Below, one piece after another: positions 44,839 to 52,869 of a stretch of DNA of 64,000 bases. The notes beneath the pieces were generated by a model. It was not told the origin of the DNA. It saw nothing but the letters and a program-made list of their open reading frames with translations, and did not search any database. The stretch comes from Frateuria_A yonginensis (GTDB lineage: Bacteria > Pseudomonadota > Gammaproteobacteria > Xanthomonadales > Rhodanobacteraceae), in NCBI RefSeq assembly GCF_037137055.1, contig NZ_JBBBNY010000001.1, positions 248,001 to 312,000 on the forward strand, in the 5' to 3' direction. A program made the translations under genes and the position numbers. Numbering within the stretch: the stretch's first letter is position 1; every line of letters starts with the position of its first letter.

Positions 44839-45108
44839 ATGGCAGAACAGACCGCGGCGCAGCACGAGCTGGCCACCTTGATCGTCCAGAGCCTGAACCT
44901 GGAGACGGTCGCACCCGAGCAGATCGATCCGGAGGCCCCCTTGTTCGGCGGCGAGCTGGGACTGGATTCCATCGACGCCCTGGAGATCGCGCTGGCCGTG
45001 TCCAAGCGCTACGGCTTCCAGCTGCGCTCGGACAACCCGGACAACCGGCGCATCTTCACCAGCCTGGCCACGCTCTCGGAGCACATCGAGCAGCATCGGG
45101 CCGCCTGA
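44839..45108 (+). CDS. Acyl carrier protein of the aryl polyene/xanthomonadin pathway
   Basis: This 89-aa phosphopantetheine-binding carrier has the attachment serine S44 in GLDSIDALE. It is the first plus-strand gene of the pigment cluster and holds the growing aryl polyene chain. Residues around S44 (SIDALEIALAV) are those of dedicated pathway ACPs rather than fatty-acid AcpP (DSLDTVELVM). A TATGTTACACT sequence about 60 nt upstream may be its promoter. Confidence 0.92.
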   Translation: MAEQTAAQHELATLIVQSLNLETVAPEQIDPEAPLFGGELGLDSIDALEIALAVSKRYGFQLRSDNPDNRRIFTSLATLSEHIEQHRAA

Positions 45109-45175
45109 ACCGGCGCCACGGCGCACTGACGCTTTCGACAGGCGCCAGCGCGGATCATCGTCTCGTCGAGTCCTG

Positions 45176-45895
45176 ATGCACGCGCACGTCATGTCCCATG
45201 CCCGGCGCGCCCGTGGGCGCGCGTTGCCCCTGCTGCTGGCCTATCCGCTGCTGGCGATCGCCGGTGCCTTGACCCATCGGCAGGCATTCTCGCTGGCCGC
45301 CATCGTGCTGCTGCTGAGCCTGCTGCTGTGGCCGGCGCTGCGCACGGGACGACCGGTACCGTGGCTGCTGTGGCTGGGCCTGCTGGCCGGGCTGGCCTGG
45401 CTGGCGCTGCACGGGCTGGTAGTGCTGGCGCTGGATGCGGTGCCGGTCCTCGTCAACCTGCTGCTGGCGTGGTTGTTCGGCCGTACCCTGCGCGCCGGGG
45501 CGCAGCCGCTGGTGGCGCGCTTCATCGAGGCGATCGAGGGCACGCCGCGGCTCGCCATGCCCGGCATCGCGCGCTATGCGCGCCAGCTCACCTGGTTCTG
45601 GACCGTGCTGCTCGGCGTGCAGGGCATCGTGCTGGCGGGCCTGCTGCTGTGCGAGGTGCCGGGCGGCGTGCTCGCCGCGCTGGGCCACCGCCCCCCATGG
45701 CCGTTGCCGGCCGGCTGGGTACAGGGCTACGTGCATGCCGGCGGCTATGCGCTGATCGTCGCCGCCTTCGTGCTGGAATACTTGTTCCGCCGCTGGCACC
45801 TGCGCCACCTGCCGCACCTGGCCCTGCCCGTGCTGCTGCACCGCCTGGCGCTACGCTGGCCGCACCTGATCCGCAGCCGGGACGGCGCCCGATGA
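45176..45895 (+). CDS. Membrane protein of the pigment cluster (COG4648-like)
   Basis: This 239-aa polytopic protein has about six hydrophobic helices. It resembles the uncharacterised COG4648 membrane proteins that recur in aryl polyene and xanthomonadin clusters. It has no catalytic motif that I recognise. It could help place the lipid-linked pigment in the membrane, which is inferred from context only. Its stop overlaps the next start (ATGA at 45892-45895). Confidence 0.8.
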   Translation: MHAHVMSHARRARGRALPLLLAYPLLAIAGALTHRQAFSLAAIVLLLSLLLWPALRTGRPVPWLLWLGLLAGLAWLALHGLVVLALDAVPVLVNLLLAWLFGRTLRAGAQPLVARFIEAIEGTPRLAMPGIARYARQLTWFWTVLLGVQGIVLAGLLLCEVPGGVLAALGHRPPWPLPAGWVQGYVHAGGYALIVAAFVLEYLFRRWHLRHLPHLALPVLLHRLALRWPHLIRSRDGAR

Positions 45896-46197
45896 CCACG
45901 CCCGTCTACCGTGCCAGTTTCCGCTTCCAGGCCGACCACCCCAGCCTGCCCGGCCACTTCCCGGGCCGCCCGCTGGTGGCCGGCGTGCTGCTGCTGGAGC
46001 AGGTGGCGCAGGCGCTGCGCACCTGGCGCGGCGAACGGCTGGCCCACGTGCGGGAGGCGAAGTTCCTGGCCCCGCTGCGCCCCGGGGAAGCGGCCGAGCT
46101 GCAGTTGACGCCGGCCGGCGCGCAGGTACGCTTCGAAATCCGCCGCGAGGGCGTCCTGCTCGCGCGCGGCCTGGTCGAGGGAGCGACGCATGAGTGA
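45892..46197 (+). CDS. Hot-dog-fold 3-hydroxyacyl-ACP dehydratase (ApeI-like)
   Basis: This 101-aa FabA/FabZ-like single hot-dog domain has the conserved catalytic HFPGRPLVAGVLLLEQ (22-37), where H22 is the expected catalytic base. It removes water from beta-hydroxyacyl-ACP to build conjugated double bonds. It is unusually short, as is typical of the ApeI type. It is coupled to both neighbours by overlapping codons (start ATGA with the gene before, 8-bp overlap with the gene after). Confidence 0.87.
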   Translation: MTTPVYRASFRFQADHPSLPGHFPGRPLVAGVLLLEQVAQALRTWRGERLAHVREAKFLAPLRPGEAAELQLTPAGAQVRFEIRREGVLLARGLVEGATHE

Positions 46198-47146
46198 CCA
46201 CTGGCAGAGCCGGCCCGAGGGGGGCGGACGTTTCGCGTTGTGGCTGATCCGCAACATCGCGCTGTACGGCGGGCGGCGTTTCGGTCGGCTGTTCCTGTAT
46301 CCGATCACGCTGTACTTCTACCTGCGCCGCGCGCCGGAACGCACCGCCTCGCGCGCCTACCTCACGCGGGTGTTCGGGCGGCGCGCCACCGCCTGGCAGG
46401 TGATGAAGCACATCCACTGCTTCGCCGCCACGATCATGGACCGGATCTTCCTGCTCGCCCACGGCGAGAAGAACTTCGAGTTCGAGACGGTGGGTCTGGA
46501 CCTGCTCGACGAGCGCCTGGCGCAGGGCCGCGGCGTACTGCTGTTCGGCTCGCACCAGGGCAGCTTCGAAGCCTTGCGCGCGATCGGCGCGCGCCGGCCG
46601 CAGATGCCGCTGCGCGTGCTGCTGGACAAGCAGAAGACACCGGCGATGACCGAACTGCTCGAAGCGCTGGCACCGGAAGTGGGCGCCTGCGTGATCGATG
46701 CCTCGCAGGACGGCACCTCGATCACCCTGGCGATCGCCGAGGCCTGCCAGCAGGGCGCGCTGGTCGCGCTGCTGGCCGACCGCGGGCGCAGCCACGAGGT
46801 GCTGCGCCACGCCGAGTTCCTCGGCCAGCCGGCACCGTTTCCGGTCGGGCCGTGGTTGCTGGCGCAATCGCTCAAGGTGCCGGTGGTGCTGTGCTTCGGC
46901 CTGTACCTGGGCGGACGCCGCTACCGGCTGATCTTCGAGCCGTTCGCCGACCAGGTCGAGATTCCGCGGCACAACCGGGGGCCGGCGCTGGACGCGCTCA
47001 TCGGCCGTTACGCCCAGCGGCTGGAGCATTATGTCCACGTCGCGCCCTACAACTGGTTCAACTTCTATGACTTCTGGCAGCAAGACCGGCATGCTCCTGT
47101 GCAGCCTGATCCTGAGCTGGTCGGCGGCCGCGTCGTCGGCACCTGA
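46190..47146 (+). CDS. LpxL-like acyltransferase of the pigment cluster
   Basis: This 318-aa membrane-bound lysophospholipid acyltransferase superfamily protein has HX4E motif HQGSFE (H122-E127) and an N-terminal hydrophobic helix (about 15-45, ending in the YFYLRR boundary). It matches the COG4261 acyltransferases of aryl polyene loci. It probably attaches the polyene carboxylate or a fatty acid to a lipid anchor. It is distinct from the LpxL-like gene at 4451. Confidence 0.87.
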   Translation: MSDHWQSRPEGGGRFALWLIRNIALYGGRRFGRLFLYPITLYFYLRRAPERTASRAYLTRVFGRRATAWQVMKHIHCFAATIMDRIFLLAHGEKNFEFETVGLDLLDERLAQGRGVLLFGSHQGSFEALRAIGARRPQMPLRVLLDKQKTPAMTELLEALAPEVGACVIDASQDGTSITLAIAEACQQGALVALLADRGRSHEVLRHAEFLGQPAPFPVGPWLLAQSLKVPVVLCFGLYLGGRRYRLIFEPFADQVEIPRHNRGPALDALIGRYAQRLEHYVHVAPYNWFNFYDFWQQDRHAPVQPDPELVGGRVVGT

Positions 47147-47708
47147 TGCCACCGGCGAGCTGATCGCCGCCCTGGGCCGGCCCGCGCCGGCGCGCACCGC
47201 CTTCGCCGAGGCGCGCTTCATGCAGGTGCTGGAGCGCCCGCTGGTGGTCTCCGGCGAACTGGCCTGGCTCGGCGGCGACACGCTCGAGCGGCACGTGACC
47301 CGGCCACACGAGGAGACCGCGCGCATCGCCGGCGGCGAGGTCACCCAGCAGCGAGCCGGCAAGAGCGCGCGCAGCTTTTCGCTCGAGCGCGCACCGCAGC
47401 TGCGGGTGCTGGTGGACAGCTTCGTCGCCCTGCTCGGCGGCGACGCCGGCCGCCTGCGCAAGGCCTTCGCGATCGCCCGTCGCGGCGACGCCGCGGGCGC
47501 CTGGACGCTTACCCTGACCCCGCGCGACGTGGACGTGGCGCGCACCGTGGCCAGCATCCGCATCGACGGGCAGGGCCGCGAGGCCCGCTGCATGTGGATG
47601 CAGGAGGCCGACGGCGACGTCGCCGTGGACCTGCTCGGGCCGCTCGCGGCGAGGATGCCGGACGCGCCTACCCGCGAATCGCTCGCCACGCTGTGCCGGG
47701 GCGGATAG
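47067..47708 (+). CDS. LolA-like outer-membrane lipoprotein carrier
   Basis: This 213-aa periplasmic protein has a signal peptide (MLLCSLILSWSAAASSAPDA) and a LolA fold. The pattern ARFMQVLERPLVVSGEL, then RIAGGEVTQQ and LLGGDAGRLRKAF, is typical of LolA-like proteins in pigment clusters. It could ferry the lipid-linked polyene to the outer membrane alongside the MMPL exporter. The start at 47067 lies inside the preceding gene; 47091 is an alternative. Confidence 0.85.
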   Translation: MTSGSKTGMLLCSLILSWSAAASSAPDATGELIAALGRPAPARTAFAEARFMQVLERPLVVSGELAWLGGDTLERHVTRPHEETARIAGGEVTQQRAGKSARSFSLERAPQLRVLVDSFVALLGGDAGRLRKAFAIARRGDAAGAWTLTLTPRDVDVARTVASIRIDGQGREARCMWMQEADGDVAVDLLGPLAARMPDAPTRESLATLCRGG

Positions 47709-47710
47709 GC

Positions 47711-50044
47711 ATGCGCACCGGGGTGCGTGTCGCGCTGCTGGCGGCCTGGCTGCTGGCGCTGGCCGGACTCGGCTGGCTGGTCGTGCAGCGGCTGCAGGCC
47801 AGCAGCGACCTGCGCAGCTTCATGCCGGCGCCGACCACGCCGGACCAGCGCCTGCTGATGGAGCAGGTCGGCGAAGGCCCCGGCTCGCGGCTGCTGCTGG
47901 TCGCCCTCGGCGGCAAGCCGGAGGCCACCCTGGCCGGGTTGAGCCGCGGTCTGGTCGCCCGGCTCTCCGCGGATCCGCGCTACACCCAGGTGGTCAACGG
48001 CAGCTTCGACCTCGGCACGCTGGATACCAGGCTGCTCCCCTACCGCTACCTGCTCTCGCCGACGCTGGACAGGCAGCCGCTGGACGAGGCCTATCTGGCC
48101 GACCAGCTGCAGCAGCGCCTGGACGACCTGTCCTCGCCGGCGGCGAGCCTGCTCGAGGGCCTGTTGCCGCGCGACCCGACGCTGGAGACGCTCGCCCTGG
48201 CCCGGCGCTGGGCCCCGCCGCGCGCGCCACGGGTGCGCGAGGGCGTGTGGTTCTCGCCGCAGGGCGAGGCACTGCTGCTGGTGCAGACGCGCGCGGCCGG
48301 TTTCGATCCGGAGGCGCAGCGTCAGGCGATCGCCGGCATCGAGCAGGCGTTCCGCGCGCTGCCGGGCAGCGCCGGTGCCACGCTGGTGCTGTCCGGCCCG
48401 GGCTACTTCAGCGTGGTGGCCAGCGCGCAGACGCGCACCCAGGCGGACTGGATCGGGCGCATCTCCACGGTCGGCTTCGTCCTGCTGCTGCTGCTCGCCT
48501 ACCGCAGCGTCGCCTCGCTGCTGCTGGCCGCGCTGCCGGTCGCCAGCGGCGCACTGGCCGGCATCGCCGCGCTCACCCTGGTCTACCCGCAGGTGCACGG
48601 CATCACCCTCGCGTTCGGCTTCACCCTGCTCGGCGTGGCGCAGGAGTATCCCATCCGTGTACTCAGCCATCGCCGCGCCGGCGAGGACGCGGTGCGCAGC
48701 GTGCGCGACCTGTGGCCGCTGCTGCTCACCGCGATCGCCTCGGCCTGCATCGCCTACCTGGCCTTCTACGCCTCCGGCGTGAACGGCCTGCAGCAGCTGG
48801 CGGTGTTCACCATCACCGGCCTGCTCGCCGCCGGCTTCAGCACGCGCTACCTGCTGCCGCACCTGCTGCCGGCCCACGCGCGCGACGTCGCCGGCATGCC
48901 CTGGCTGGTGCGCGCGCGCCGCTTCGTGGACCGGCTGCCGCGTCCCCGCTGGATCGCGCCGCTGGTGGCGGTGCTGGCCGCCGTGCTGCTGGCGATCGCG
49001 CCCGGCCGCTTCTGGCAGAACGACCTGGCCGCGCTGACCCCGCTGCCGGCCGATCTGCTGCAGCGGGACGCGCGCCTGCGCGCCGCCCTGGGCGCGCCGG
49101 ACGTGCGTTACCTGCTGGTGATCGAGGCGCCCACCGCGCAAGGCGTGCTGGAGCGTTCCGAGCGCCTGGAGCCGCAGGTCGATGCGCTGGTCGCGCGCGG
49201 GGCAGCCGACGCGATCGAACTGCCGTCGCGCTACCTGCCCAGCGCGGCGACCCAGCGCGAGCGCCAACGCCGGCTGCCCGACCGCGCCACGCTGGAACGC
49301 GCGCTGGCCCAGGCCAGCGCCGGCCTGCCGTTCCGTCCCGACCTGTTCGCGCCGTTCGTGGCGGACGTGGAAGCGGCGCGCACGCTCCGGCCGCTCACCC
49401 CGCAGGCGTTCGCCGCCAGCCCACTGGGCCAGCGGCTGGCCGCGATGCTGGTCCGGCGCGAAGGCCACTGGCTGGGCCTGGGCACGGTCAGCGGCCTGCG
49501 CGACGTGGCGGCGTTGCGCGCGCTGGCGCAGGGCAGCGGCGGCGCGGTGCGGCTGCTCGATCTCAAGCAGGCGTCCGAATCGCTGGTGGCCGCCTACCGT
49601 ACCCGCATCCTGCAGGCGCTGGCCGGCGCCGCACTGCTGCTGGTGCTGACCATCAGCCTGTCGCTGCGCAGCCTGCGCCGGGCATGGCACGTGCTGGCGC
49701 CGATGACCCTCGCCACCTTCCTGGTGCTGGCGGTCGAGCGCGTCGCCGGCGTGGAGATCTCGCTGTTCCATCTGGTCGCGCTGATCCTGGCTGGTGGCCT
49801 GGGCCTGCATTACGCGCTGTTCTTCGAGCGCGACACCGGCGACCCGGCCGAGCAGCGACGCACGCTGCACGCGACCCTGGTCTGCGTGCTCTCGGCGCTG
49901 CTGGTGTTCGGCATGCTGGCTTGGGCGAGCATTCCCGTACTGCGCGCGATCGGGCTCACCGTGAGCCTGGGCGTGGCCTTCCACTTCTGTCTTTCCATCC
50001 TGATGGCACCGCACGCGCGCGACGGACATGTTGTACAAGAGTGA
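47711..50044 (+). CDS. MMPL/RND-family exporter of the pigment cluster
   Basis: This 777-aa inner-membrane transporter has two repeated halves, each with a membrane helix, a periplasmic domain and a bundle of five to six helices (about 255-420 and 625-770). The second half has VERVAGVEISLFHLVALILAGG with GLHYALFF. Relatives in xanthomonadin and aryl polyene clusters are needed for pigment export to the outer membrane. It starts 3 nt after the LolA-like gene and overlaps the next by 17 bp. Confidence 0.92.
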   Translation: MRTGVRVALLAAWLLALAGLGWLVVQRLQASSDLRSFMPAPTTPDQRLLMEQVGEGPGSRLLLVALGGKPEATLAGLSRGLVARLSADPRYTQVVNGSFDLGTLDTRLLPYRYLLSPTLDRQPLDEAYLADQLQQRLDDLSSPAASLLEGLLPRDPTLETLALARRWAPPRAPRVREGVWFSPQGEALLLVQTRAAGFDPEAQRQAIAGIEQAFRALPGSAGATLVLSGPGYFSVVASAQTRTQADWIGRISTVGFVLLLLLAYRSVASLLLAALPVASGALAGIAALTLVYPQVHGITLAFGFTLLGVAQEYPIRVLSHRRAGEDAVRSVRDLWPLLLTAIASACIAYLAFYASGVNGLQQLAVFTITGLLAAGFSTRYLLPHLLPAHARDVAGMPWLVRARRFVDRLPRPRWIAPLVAVLAAVLLAIAPGRFWQNDLAALTPLPADLLQRDARLRAALGAPDVRYLLVIEAPTAQGVLERSERLEPQVDALVARGAADAIELPSRYLPSAATQRERQRRLPDRATLERALAQASAGLPFRPDLFAPFVADVEAARTLRPLTPQAFAASPLGQRLAAMLVRREGHWLGLGTVSGLRDVAALRALAQGSGGAVRLLDLKQASESLVAAYRTRILQALAGAALLLVLTISLSLRSLRRAWHVLAPMTLATFLVLAVERVAGVEISLFHLVALILAGGLGLHYALFFERDTGDPAEQRRTLHATLVCVLSALLVFGMLAWASIPVLRAIGLTVSLGVAFHFCLSILMAPHARDGHVVQE

Positions 50045-50465
50045 CTGGGCCCACCTCGTTCCCCACGCCGGCGGCATGTGCCTGCTCGACGCGGTGCTCG
50101 CCTGGGACGAGGCCACCATCCATGCCACGAGCGAAGGGCACCGCCGCGCCGACCACCCGCTGCGCGGTGTCGGCGGCCTGCACGCGGTGCACCTGGCCGA
50201 GTACGGTGCGCAGGCAATGGCCGTGCACGGCGCACTGCGCGCCCGCGCGCGCGGCGTCGAGGCGGCGCGTCCGGGCATGCTGGTGAGCCTGCGCGATGTC
50301 GTGCTGGCGGTCGAGTACGTGCCAGGCGACGGACGTCTGGACGTCCATGCCGAATGCCTCTACGCCGACCCGGGCGGCGCCCAGTACGCGTTCCGCATCG
50401 AGCAGGCCGGGCGCGAGCTCGCCAGCGGACGCGCCGCCGTGATCCATCCGGAGAGTCCGACATGA
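50028..50465 (+). CDS. Hot-dog-fold 3-hydroxyacyl-ACP dehydratase (ApeP-like)
   Basis: This 145-aa protein has the second dehydratase pattern of aryl polyene loci: LVPHAGGMCLLDAVLAWDE near the N terminus and DHPLRGVGGLHAVHLAEY. It is thought to work with the ApeI-like protein on successive elongation cycles. It overlaps the MMPL stop and the following reductase start (ATGA). Confidence 0.85.
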   Translation: MLYKSDWAHLVPHAGGMCLLDAVLAWDEATIHATSEGHRRADHPLRGVGGLHAVHLAEYGAQAMAVHGALRARARGVEAARPGMLVSLRDVVLAVEYVPGDGRLDVHAECLYADPGGAQYAFRIEQAGRELASGRAAVIHPESPT

Positions 50466-51199
50466 GTTCCGTACCCAGCCCGCGCCGCGCCCTGGTCACC
50501 GGTGGCAGCGGCGACCTCGGCGGCGCCATCTGCCGCGCACTGGCCGAGGCCGGCTACCAGGTGACCGTGCACGCCAACCGTGCCGTGGCCCGCGCCGAGG
50601 AAGTGGCCGGGTCGATCCGCGCCGCGGGCGGGTGGGCGCAGGCGGTGGCCTTCGACGTGACCGACGAGACGGCCACCCGCGCGGCGCTCGAGGCGTTGCT
50701 CGCCGACGGCGCGATCCACGCCGTGGTCAACAATGCCGGCGTGCACGACGACGCGCCGATGGCGGGCATGAACGCCGCGCAATGGCGGCACGTGATCGAG
50801 GTCTCGCTCAACGGCTTCTTCCACGTCACCCAGCCGCTGTTGCTGCCGATGGCGCGCGCACGCTTCGGCCGCGTGGTGGCGGTCGGCTCGGTCAGCGCAC
50901 AGCTGGGCAATCGCGGCCAAGCGAACTATGCGGCCGCCAAGGCCGGCCTGCACGGCGCGGTGAAGTCGCTCGCGCGCGAGATGGCTTCACGCGGCATCAC
51001 CGCCAACGTGGTGGCGCCCGGGGTGATCGAGGGCCGCATGATCGGCGAGAACTTTCCGCCCGAACGCCTCCGCGAGCTGGTGCCCGCGCAGCGGGCGGGC
51101 CGGCCGGAAGAGGTCGCCGCGCTGGTGGCCTTCCTCTGCTCCGAGGCCGCCGGCTACATCACCGGGCAGGTGATCGGCGTCAACGGCGGCATGGCCTGA
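50462..51199 (+). CDS. 3-oxoacyl-ACP reductase (FabG/ApeQ-like)
   Basis: This 245-aa short-chain dehydrogenase has the NADPH-binding glycine motif TGGSGDLG (13-20), NNAG at about 97-100 and the catalytic triad S143, Y156 and K160. It reduces the beta-keto group after each elongation. It is the last plus-strand gene of the cluster, convergent with the GT2/ketosynthase genes 78 bp away. Confidence 0.93.
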   Translation: MSSVPSPRRALVTGGSGDLGGAICRALAEAGYQVTVHANRAVARAEEVAGSIRAAGGWAQAVAFDVTDETATRAALEALLADGAIHAVVNNAGVHDDAPMAGMNAAQWRHVIEVSLNGFFHVTQPLLLPMARARFGRVVAVGSVSAQLGNRGQANYAAAKAGLHGAVKSLAREMASRGITANVVAPGVIEGRMIGENFPPERLRELVPAQRAGRPEEVAALVAFLCSEAAGYITGQVIGVNGGMA

Positions 51200-51277
51200 G
51201 CCTTGCGCGCGCCGCGCAGGCGGCACCTCTGCCGGGTGCCGGGGGCGCCGCGCGGCGTGGGTGGCGCGAAGCGCGCC

Positions 51278-52075
51278 TCAGCGGGCCGCGCCCGCCGGCT
51301 CGCCGGCCTCGATCGCGAGCAGGCCCTCGTCGTCGATCACCAGCGGCGGGGTGTCGTGCGAGCGGCGGTAGCTGGCGATGATGCGGCCGTAGTGCACGAC
51401 GCGGCCGAAGGTGTAGGTGGTGATGCGCACCACGTCGCGCACCGGGCTGAAGTGGCTGAGCCGGAAGTTGCCGTGGTAGCGCGAGGCGATCGGCACGGAG
51501 ACCACGCCCAGGCCTTTCTCGCGGCAGGCGGCGATCAGGATCGCCGCCTCGAACACGAAGTTCTCCGCCGGCAGGTCGACCAGCTCCAGCGCCGCGCGCG
51601 GGTACCAGCGCTGGCCGCTCTGCGTGTCGGCCACCGGAAGGCCGCAGCCCCAGGAGATGCCCCAGTCGGCCACGGCGTTGGCGCGGCGGCGGCTCTTGGG
51701 TTGCTGCTCGCGGTCCAGCAGGCGCGCGCCGATCACGATGTGGTCGGGGTAGCGCTGCGCCGCGGCGACGATGCGCGGGATGTCGCTGGCCAGGTGCTGG
51801 CCGTCGCCGTCCATCGTGACGACCGCGTCGAAACCCTGGCGCAGCGCCTCGCGGAAGCCGTGCCGCAAGGCCTCGCCCTTGCCGCGCCGCTGCGGGTGGC
51901 GCAGCAGGGTGACCGGCAGCGCGCCGACGATCTCGGGCGTGCGGTCGTCGGAACCGTCGTCGACCACGATCACCGGCACGTTGAGCGCCAGCGCCGAGGT
52001 CACCACCTGTTCGATCGCCGCCTCCTCGTTGAGGCAGGGGATCAGCACGCACCAGCGCGGCAGGTTCGGGTTCAC
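51278..52075 (-). CDS. Glycosyltransferase family 2 of the pigment cluster
   Basis: This 265-aa GT-A enzyme similar to dolichol-phosphate mannosyltransferase-type GT2 has VVDDGSDD (37-44) and the metal-binding MDGDGQH (88-94). The hydrophobic C-terminal region lacks transmembrane helices. In xanthomonadin loci a GT2 glycosylates the lipid head group. The GTG start overlaps the stop of the upstream ketosynthase-like gene (GTGA), so they are coupled. Confidence 0.88.
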   Translation of the reverse strand: MNPNLPRWCVLIPCLNEEAAIEQVVTSALALNVPVIVVDDGSDDRTPEIVGALPVTLLRHPQRRGKGEALRHGFREALRQGFDAVVTMDGDGQHLASDIPRIVAAAQRYPDHIVIGARLLDREQQPKSRRRANAVADWGISWGCGLPVADTQSGQRWYPRAALELVDLPAENFVFEAAILIAACREKGLGVVSVPIASRYHGNFRLSHFSPVRDVVRITTYTFGRVVHYGRIIASYRRSHDTPPLVIDDEGLLAIEAGEPAGAAR

Positions 52076-52869
52076 GCGCGTTCCTCCCAGTGGACGTCCA
52101 TGCCGAGCGAAGCGGCGGCCATCAGCCTGCAGCGGCCGGTGCCCTGCGCGAGCAGGGCCAGCAGCGGCAGCGCTGCGGCCGACGGGCTGGCCTCCAGCCA
52201 GGCGGGCGGCACCGCCGCGGCAGCCGAAGCACCGGCGATGCTACCCGGGCAAAGGTGCAGATCAAGTCGGCCCAGCGTGGAGCCGGCGGCCTCGGGCGTG
52301 AGCACCAGGGCGCTGGCGAAGGGTGCCGTGCAGCCGGTCACCTCGGCCAGCGGGCCGCTACCGGCGATGTCGGCGCAGACCAGCAGCACCGCCCGGCCAT
52401 CCGCCACCGCGAGCGCGGCCGCCTCCAGCAGGCCGGCGCCGAAGCTGGCGCGCTGCGCGCAGACCGCGTTGGAGGGCGCGTGGCAGCCGGTGGCGATGGT
52501 CCAGTAGCCCGCCGGCGCGTTGTGCACGGAGTTGTGGAAACGCGTGGGCGAGAGCTCGGCCGGCACGGTGGCGAGCGTGGCGCACATGTAGTCGGTGATC
52601 GCCTGGTCGCCGTGGGAGGAGGCGAACACGCAGGCCAGCGTCGCGGCATCGAAGCCGCTCATCGCGACCGCCTGGCCGGCCACCTCGGCGGCGAGCAACA
52701 CGCTTTCCGGGGCGCGGCGGCGCTCGCCGGCCGGCAGCACGGCCGCCGGTGGGCGGCCCGCGGGGGGCGTCGTGGCCTCGCCCCGGAGCGCCGCGCGCAG
52801 CGCCGCGAAATCCGCCAGGGCGGGGGACCACACGCCGACGCCGGCGACGTGGACGCTCACGCCGCTCAT
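52072..52869 (-). CDS. Ketosynthase-like chain-length factor (ApeC-like)
   Basis: This 265-aa thiolase-fold protein is shorter than a full ketosynthase and does not show the canonical active-site STACSS around the nucleophile. It has SSHGDQAITDYMCA, FHNSVHNAPAGYW and SFGAGLLEAAALAV. It fits the chain-length-factor partner (ApeC type) of the ketosynthase encoded just upstream, with which it overlaps by an ATGA. It likely forms a heterodimer that sets polyene length. Confidence 0.85.
   Translation of the reverse strand: MSGVSVHVAGVGVWSPALADFAALRAALRGEATTPPAGRPPAAVLPAGERRRAPESVLLAAEVAGQAVAMSGFDAATLACVFASSHGDQAITDYMCATLATVPAELSPTRFHNSVHNAPAGYWTIATGCHAPSNAVCAQRASFGAGLLEAAALAVADGRAVLLVCADIAGSGPLAEVTGCTAPFASALVLTPEAAGSTLGRLDLHLCPGSIAGASAAAAVPPAWLEASPSAAALPLLALLAQGTGRCRLMAAASLGMDVHWEERA

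Noticed and set aside
45851..50278. A very long open frame (about 1475 codons) antisense to the pigment genes
   Set aside because: Composition is skewed to Arg/Ala/Gln with no domain, and it runs across several clearly real genes; it is a high-G+C shadow frame.
51200..51277. A possible bidirectional terminator between the convergent reductase and GT2 genes
   Set aside because: A short GGCGCG/CGCGCC hairpin is present but there is no T-run on either strand.
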